A stretch of 64,000 nucleotides of DNA from JAVBPR01 sp031549485 (GTDB lineage: Bacteria; Bacillota; Clostridia; Oscillospirales; Feifaniaceae). The position numbers and the translations under genes were made by a program. Shown piece by piece: positions 59,961 through 64,000 of the stretch (position 1 is the stretch's first letter; each line of letters starts with the position of its first letter). The DNA is taken from the NCBI GenBank assembly GCA_031549485.1, contig JAVBPR010000023.1, positions 1 through 64,000 of the forward strand, written 5' to 3'. The notes under the pieces were generated by a model, which worked only from the letters and a program-made list of their open reading frames with translations, did not search any database and had not been told where the DNA came from.

Positions 59961-60534
59961 CCTGCGTGAGGCGAAGACAAAGCTGCGCCAAGAGATATTG
60001 ACCGCTCGCGGAAAGATAGAGGAAAAGGCGGAAAAAGACAGGCGAATATGTGAAAAAATATTAAATGCCAATTCCTATAAAACAGCCCGATCGGTGCTTT
60101 TGTATCATCCGCTTGAAAAGGAAATAAACATCTTGCCGGTAATCGAAGACGCGCTTGCATCGGGCAAGACGGTTGCGCTTCCAAGATGCGGCGGAACAAG
60201 GGAAATGCGATTTTATATTATTTCAAGCCTTGCGGACTTGGAATCGGGCAAATTTAATTTGTCAGAGCCGAAAGAAGAATGCGAAGAGGCGAAAACCGAG
60301 GATTTTGATTTCTGCCTGCTTCCGGGGCTTGCTTTTGACAAATACGGATACAGATTAGGCTATGGAAAAGGTTATTATGACAACAATATGTCGGAGTTTT
60401 CGGGAATAAAAATGGGCGCTGTATATGCCGAGTTTTTATATGAAACTTTGCCCCGTGGAAAATTTGATTTTCCCGCAAATATCATTGTTACCGAAAAGAT
60501 GATTTTTCCGGCAAAATTAGCAAAAGGGTGGTAG
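59947..60534 (+). CDS. fau: 5-formyltetrahydrofolate cyclo-ligase
   Basis: 195 residues. It converts 5-formyl-THF to 5,10-methenyl-THF with ATP, returning folate to the active pool, and so supplies thyX and fhs. Typical pieces are LRQEILTAR near the start, VLLYHPLEKEIN, the FDFCLLPGLAFDKYGYRLGYGKGYYDN block in parts (GYGKGYYD is diagnostic). Overlaps the DJ-1 gene by 14 bases. The stop TAG is in frame with the following CPBP gene. Confidence 0.96.
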   Translation: MPNFNLREAKTKLRQEILTARGKIEEKAEKDRRICEKILNANSYKTARSVLLYHPLEKEINILPVIEDALASGKTVALPRCGGTREMRFYIISSLADLESGKFNLSEPKEECEEAKTEDFDFCLLPGLAFDKYGYRLGYGKGYYDNNMSEFSGIKMGAVYAEFLYETLPRGKFDFPANIIVTEKMIFPAKLAKGW

Positions 60535-60579
60535 ATTGCGATAACTAAAATAAAAATTGATAAATTTGCGGCGGGACCG

Positions 60580-61434
60580 ATGGCGTTTTCGTTTTTATTT
60601 CTGATTCTTTTTTCGGTGTTCCGCGAAAATATTATAGATTGGCTGAAAGTTCATTTTAGCGAAACAGGCGCGGTGCTCGCTTTAGGCATAGTCGGCGCGG
60701 CTGTTCTGCTTGTTCCCGCGTTTTTCATGATGTCGAAGGAAAAAGCGCTTGTTCCTGTTTGCATCGAGCACTATAAGGGGAAATCTTTTATAATCCTTTC
60801 GGCGGTGACCGCCGCGGCGGCCGCGGTTTTTATATCGCAGATTCAGGCTATGCTCATTTCCTCTGCGACGGCTGAGGAAATGAATGTCGCAAGCGGCGGA
60901 GTTTTGTTTGCATATTACATATCTTTTTCGCTTGTTCCCGCGATTTGCGAAGAGATTTTTCTCCGCAAGGCCGTATTAGTGCATGTTTCAAAAAGATACA
61001 GCTCGATTTTCGCGATTTTGCTTACAAGTTTTTATTTTGCCATTTTGCACGGAAACATGTATACTTTTATTGCGCCGTTCATTATCGGGATGATTCTCGG
61101 ATTTTCGGTGCTTGTAACAGGAAAGCTGTGGCCCGCGCTGACAATACATATTTTTGTCAACAGCTATTCTTTTTATTTCGAAAGCAAGCTCGGGGCAAGC
61201 GATATAACCGATGCACGGCTTATTTTCTTTTTATTTAATATGTTTGTTTTGCTTATCGGCGGGTATTTTCTGCTTAATTCCTATTCGAAAAACCGCGATA
61301 AGTTGAGGTTGCCGGTCAAAGGCGGGCTAAAGTCCGCATTTTCCGAGCTTCTGAAAACAAGAAATTCGTTTTTCATAATCTTGGCGATGATTGCGGCATA
61401 TATTATTTTCAATGTTCTTACGGCTATTTTGTAA
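60580..61434 (+). CDS. CPBP family intramembrane metalloprotease
   Basis: 284 residues, about eight helices. The CPBP (Abi) motifs are EEIFLRKAVL near residue 125 (the EExxxR block) and FAILHGN (the FxxxH block), plus a later HIFVNSYSF (H..xN). These make a glutamate-dependent membrane protease; in Firmicutes the family includes Abi-type and immunity proteins, with unknown targets. The start is uncertain: ATG 60580 has only GCGGGA upstream; an ATT at 60535 follows GGGTGG and would add 15 residues (AITKIKIDKFAAGP). Same-frame TAG of fau comes before it. Confidence 0.88.
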   Translation: MAFSFLFLILFSVFRENIIDWLKVHFSETGAVLALGIVGAAVLLVPAFFMMSKEKALVPVCIEHYKGKSFIILSAVTAAAAAVFISQIQAMLISSATAEEMNVASGGVLFAYYISFSLVPAICEEIFLRKAVLVHVSKRYSSIFAILLTSFYFAILHGNMYTFIAPFIIGMILGFSVLVTGKLWPALTIHIFVNSYSFYFESKLGASDITDARLIFFLFNMFVLLIGGYFLLNSYSKNRDKLRLPVKGGLKSAFSELLKTRNSFFIILAMIAAYIIFNVLTAIL

Positions 61435-61443
61435 GGAGGCAAT

Positions 61444-62547
61444 ATGAACAGACCGACAAAAAATTCAAATAAAAATGAAGGCGCAAGCTCGGGGAAAAAG
61501 GAATACAGCTCGACGCTGCGCTATATGATAACGATTATTGTAATCGCGGCCGTCCTTTCGATTTTTCCCATAATGGTGGCGAAAGACGCTTTTGCGCTCG
61601 GTAAAAAAAGCGTGACCGCCGATATAACGATTACCGATACAACAGAATTGCGCGATATCTCGGCCGAGCTTAAAAAAGACGGAATAATTAACTTTCCCTT
61701 TGCTTTTGAGCTTTTTGCGAATATCACAAAAAATACCGAAAAATTTAAAACCGGCACTTTTTCACTGAATTCGGAAATGGACTATCTTTGGATTTGTTCG
61801 GTGTTAAAGAGCAAACAGTCAAACAAGGAAACGGTTTGGGTTACTATCCCGGAAGGATTTGAGATTCGCGAAACCTTTGCGCGGCTCGAAGAAAAAGGCG
61901 TATGTAAGGCTGATGACCTTTACAAGGCGATGCAGGAAAGCGAGTTTGACTATCCGTTCCTCAAAAACCTGCCCAAAAGAGAAAACCGCCTTGAGGGCTA
62001 TCTTTTCCCCGACACATATGAGTTTTATAAAAACGAAACACCGGAAAATGTCATAAAAAAGATGCTTGCAAACTTCGCCTTGAAATTTGATGAATCGATG
62101 GAAGCGTCGGCAAAAGAAATGGGCATGAGTATCGACGAGGTTGTCATCCTTGCTTCGATTGTCGAGCGCGAAGCGGCAAATGACAATGAACGCGAAAACG
62201 TCGCCTCGGTATTTCTTAACAGGCTTGACAGTTCGAATTTGCCGTATTTGCAGTCCTGCGCCACGGTGCAGTATATCCTAAAAGAGCGCAAAGCTGTGCT
62301 TTCGATTGCCGATACAAAAATCGACAGTAAATATAACACTTATAAATACAAAGGACTTCCGGTTGGGCCGATTGCCGCGCCCGGAAAAGCTTCGATTGAT
62401 GCTGTTTTGGCAAATCCGAAGACAGATTATTATTTCTTCTGCGTCAGCGGCGACGGCAAAACAAACGTCTTTGCAAAAACGCTTGCCGAGCATGAGCAGA
62501 ATATTAAAAATTCCAAAAACTCAAGCGGAACCGGAACGGTATCATAA
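61444..62547 (+). CDS. mltG: Endolytic murein transglycosylase MltG
   Basis: 367 residues, one N-terminal helix (about 28-52) with the body outside. MltG cuts nascent glycan strands. Catalytic Glu is in SIVEREAANDNERENVASVF near residue 240; other signatures are LEGYLFPDTYEF, QSCATVQYIL and the YKGLPVGPIAAPGKASIDA segment. AAGGAGG before ATG. Its stop overlaps the start of the U32 gene (TAATG). Confidence 0.97.
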   Translation: MNRPTKNSNKNEGASSGKKEYSSTLRYMITIIVIAAVLSIFPIMVAKDAFALGKKSVTADITITDTTELRDISAELKKDGIINFPFAFELFANITKNTEKFKTGTFSLNSEMDYLWICSVLKSKQSNKETVWVTIPEGFEIRETFARLEEKGVCKADDLYKAMQESEFDYPFLKNLPKRENRLEGYLFPDTYEFYKNETPENVIKKMLANFALKFDESMEASAKEMGMSIDEVVILASIVEREAANDNERENVASVFLNRLDSSNLPYLQSCATVQYILKERKAVLSIADTKIDSKYNTYKYKGLPVGPIAAPGKASIDAVLANPKTDYYFFCVSGDGKTNVFAKTLAEHEQNIKNSKNSSGTGTVS

Positions 62548-63758
62548 TGCGCAAGATTGAATTGCTCGCTCCTGCGGGCTCGCTTCAAAAACTTAGAATA
62601 GCAATTAAATACGGTGCGGATGCTGTTTATGCGGGCGGGAAGAATTTCTCGCTCCGCGCTTTTGCGGAGAATTTTTCGCTTGAGGATTTTAGGGCGGGCG
62701 CCGAATTTGCTCACGCAAGTAATGCGAAAATTTATGCAACGCTCAATATTTACGCCCGCGACAGCGAGCTTGCCGCCATCGGCGAATATGCGAAAGAACT
62801 TTTTAGCGCGGGGGTAGACGCTGTTTTGGTCAGCGACCTTGGTGTGCTTGAAACGGTGAAAAAAGCGGCGCCGAAGCTCGAAATTCATATTTCGACGCAG
62901 GCAAACACGGTGAATTCGGCGGCAGTTCGGGCATGGAAAGATTTAGGGGCGAACCGCGTCGTTCTTGCAAGAGAGCTCAGCCTTTCGGAAATTTCAGAAA
63001 TCTCGAAAAATGTCCCGGATGTCGAGCTTGAAGCGTTTATTCACGGTGCGATGTGCATTTCTTATTCGGGAAGATGCCTTTTGTCAAATTATCTTACCGG
63101 CAGAGATAGTAATGCCGGCGAATGCGCCCAGCCATGCAGGTGGGAGTATAAAATCAGCGAAACAAAGCGCCCGGACCAAGAATTTGAAATTCGCGAGGAC
63201 GAGCGAGGCACGTATATCTTAAATTCAAAGGATTTATGCCTTATAAACCGAGTTCCCGATTATATAAAGGCAGGTATAACGAGCTTTAAAATAGAGGGAA
63301 GGGTTAAGAGCGAATACTATGTCGCCACCGCCGTTTCGGCGTATCGGAAAGCGATTGACGCATATCTAAACGGTTCCGAGATAAACGAAGATTTATATTC
63401 GGAGCTTTGCAAGGTAAGCCACCGCCGTTTTTTTGAGGGATTTGCGGACGGCAGAAGGGACGACAGCGAATTTCATGACGATTCGGGATATATCAGAGAA
63501 TACGAATACAGCGCAATTGTTATTGAATATAACCGCGAGAGCGGCCTTGCGCTTTGCGAGCAGCGCAATAAGTTTGAAAAAGGAGACATGCTTGAAGCAA
63601 TCATACCGGGAAGAGGGCATTTGGAATTCAAGGCGGAAAAAATATTCGATGCCGAAATGAACGAAATAAAAAGCACTCCACACGCGATGATGAAGTTTTA
63701 CATCGAAATGCCCGAAGAGACTAGCGCCGACTCGCTTATCCGCAAAAAATTGGTTTAG
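62547..63758 (+). CDS. Peptidase U32 family protein (TrhP-like)
   Basis: 403 residues. U32 proteins once called collagenases mostly act in RNA modification (prephenate-dependent tRNA uridine hydroxylation by TrhP, or 23S rRNA C2501 by RlhA). The N-terminal ELLAPAGSLQKLRIAIKYGADAVY, HISTQANTVNSAAVRAW, MCISYSGRCLLSNYLTGRDSN followed by the second Cys pair ECAQPCRWEY, and the IEGRVKSEYYVATAV block are typical. The four cysteines suggest an Fe-S cluster. mnmA-like or udk partners are not seen here. ATG shares bases with the mltG stop. Confidence 0.93.
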   Translation: MRKIELLAPAGSLQKLRIAIKYGADAVYAGGKNFSLRAFAENFSLEDFRAGAEFAHASNAKIYATLNIYARDSELAAIGEYAKELFSAGVDAVLVSDLGVLETVKKAAPKLEIHISTQANTVNSAAVRAWKDLGANRVVLARELSLSEISEISKNVPDVELEAFIHGAMCISYSGRCLLSNYLTGRDSNAGECAQPCRWEYKISETKRPDQEFEIREDERGTYILNSKDLCLINRVPDYIKAGITSFKIEGRVKSEYYVATAVSAYRKAIDAYLNGSEINEDLYSELCKVSHRRFFEGFADGRRDDSEFHDDSGYIREYEYSAIVIEYNRESGLALCEQRNKFEKGDMLEAIIPGRGHLEFKAEKIFDAEMNEIKSTPHAMMKFYIEMPEETSADSLIRKKLV

Positions 63759-63776
63759 TGATTAAAAAATCAAAAA

Positions 63777-63810
63777 AAGCACACACTTCTTTTGTGAGGT
63801 GTGTGCTTTG
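63777..63810 (+). promoter_or_regulatory. Hairpin covering the RBS and start of the PBP gene
   Basis: Perfect 11-base-pair stem AAAGCACACAC / GTGTGTGCTTT, loop TTCTTTTGTGAG. The 3' arm contains part of the GAGGTG ribosome-binding site and ends on the TTG start (63808). A weak T-run (GTTTT) follows. It may end most U32 transcripts or hide the PBP start. Confidence 0.7.
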
Positions 63811-64000
63811 TTTTATAAAAGATCGACAATAGTTTTTATAGTTTTCTGCATGATGTTTTTGCTTGTTTTAGGCAGATTATTCTTTCTCGCGTTTTTTAAA
63901 AGCGAGGAACTTTCGGCCGCTGCGGTAAACGCGCAGACAAGAGCGATAACAATAGCAAAAACCAGCGGAACGATATATGACCGAAATCTTAAAAAAATTA
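63808..64000 (+). CDS. Class B penicillin-binding protein, N-terminal fragment (runs off the window)
   Basis: 64 codons remain. A short basic N-terminus (FYKRS) is followed by one membrane helix (about 8-30) and SGTIYDRNLKKI near residue 52, the RGxIxDRN-type start of the PBP dimerisation domain found in PBP2/FtsI/SpoVD proteins. It should be a transpeptidase for septal or spore cortex wall; the type cannot be told. Start TTG 63808 has GAGGTG six bases upstream; GTG 63799 is inside that RBS. Confidence 0.82.
   Translation, partial: MFYKRSTIVFIVFCMMFLLVLGRLFFLAFFKSEELSAAAVNAQTRAITIAKTSGTIYDRNLKKI

Noticed and set aside
1..64000. tRNA, rRNA, tmRNA, insertion sequences, prophage or defence islands
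   Set aside because: I saw no cloverleaf, conserved rRNA segments, transposase, integrase or restriction/CRISPR genes anywhere in the window.

Overview
The window reads as the chromosome of an anaerobic, endospore-forming member of the Clostridia (Firmicutes), most like an uncultured Oscillospirales or Christensenellales type lineage. The grounds are spore genes (spoVG, dipicolinate synthase spoVFA/spoVFB, spoIIR, a ytvI-like gene), the Firmicute AddA/AddB recombination nuclease, a rotary V-type ATPase, fermentative D-lactate dehydrogenase and acetate kinase, formate-tetrahydrofolate ligase and FAD-dependent ThyX. Lineage below class is inference. Base composition and codon style are even throughout. 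I see no rRNA, tRNA, CRISPR array, insertion sequence, phage or plasmid module, so this is ordinary core chromosome.

Layout. 1-1.7 kb: a truncated glycosyltransferase, then the riboflavin transporter gene ribU under an FMN riboswitch. 1.7-9.5 kb: an S-layer-anchored protein, metK, recD2, comF and mreB. 9.5-16 kb: D-lactate dehydrogenase, murC, spoVG, the dipicolinate pair (with a candidate sigma-K promoter), a cell-wall amidase and an AraC/GyrI regulator. 16-22.9 kb: fhs-tsaE-tsaB-rpiB-upp, convergent tmcAL, then ackA and a DUF4430 lipoprotein. 22.9-25.2 kb: a DUF1538 membrane protein coupled to a tandem PII-like protein, the least explained system here. 25.3-27.6 kb: a CadC-type repressor and a Zn/Cd/Pb-exporting P-type ATPase with a consensus promoter and overlapping operator. 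27.6-36.4 kb, minus strand: the complete V-ATPase operon G-C-I-K-F-E-A-B-D plus a DUF378 gene. 36.5-38.2 kb: the UPF0210/UPF0237 (ACT) pair. 38.2-48.7 kb: PHP phosphatase, DUF362 ferredoxin, ispE, spoIIR, addB, addA. 48.7-53.2 kb: rpmE, patatin, yajC, a TIGR04086 membrane protein, a ferritin-like protein and ytvI. 53.4-56.3 kb: ACT protein, hom, lysC. 56.3-64 kb: a tightly packed run tagA-thyX-tmk-DUF2156-DJ1-fau-CPBP-mltG-U32, then the start of a class B penicillin-binding protein cut by the window end.

How genes work together. Cell-envelope work recurs (murC, mreB, tagA, mltG, amidase, SLH protein, PBP). One-carbon and nucleotide metabolism recur (fhs, 5-formyl-THF cyclo-ligase, thyX, tmk, metK, upp). 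Energy comes from fermentation (ldh, ackA) coupled to an ion-motive V-ATPase. Start codons often are not ATG: about ten genes appear to begin with TTG and five with GTG, each chosen from the position of a Shine-Dalgarno sequence.
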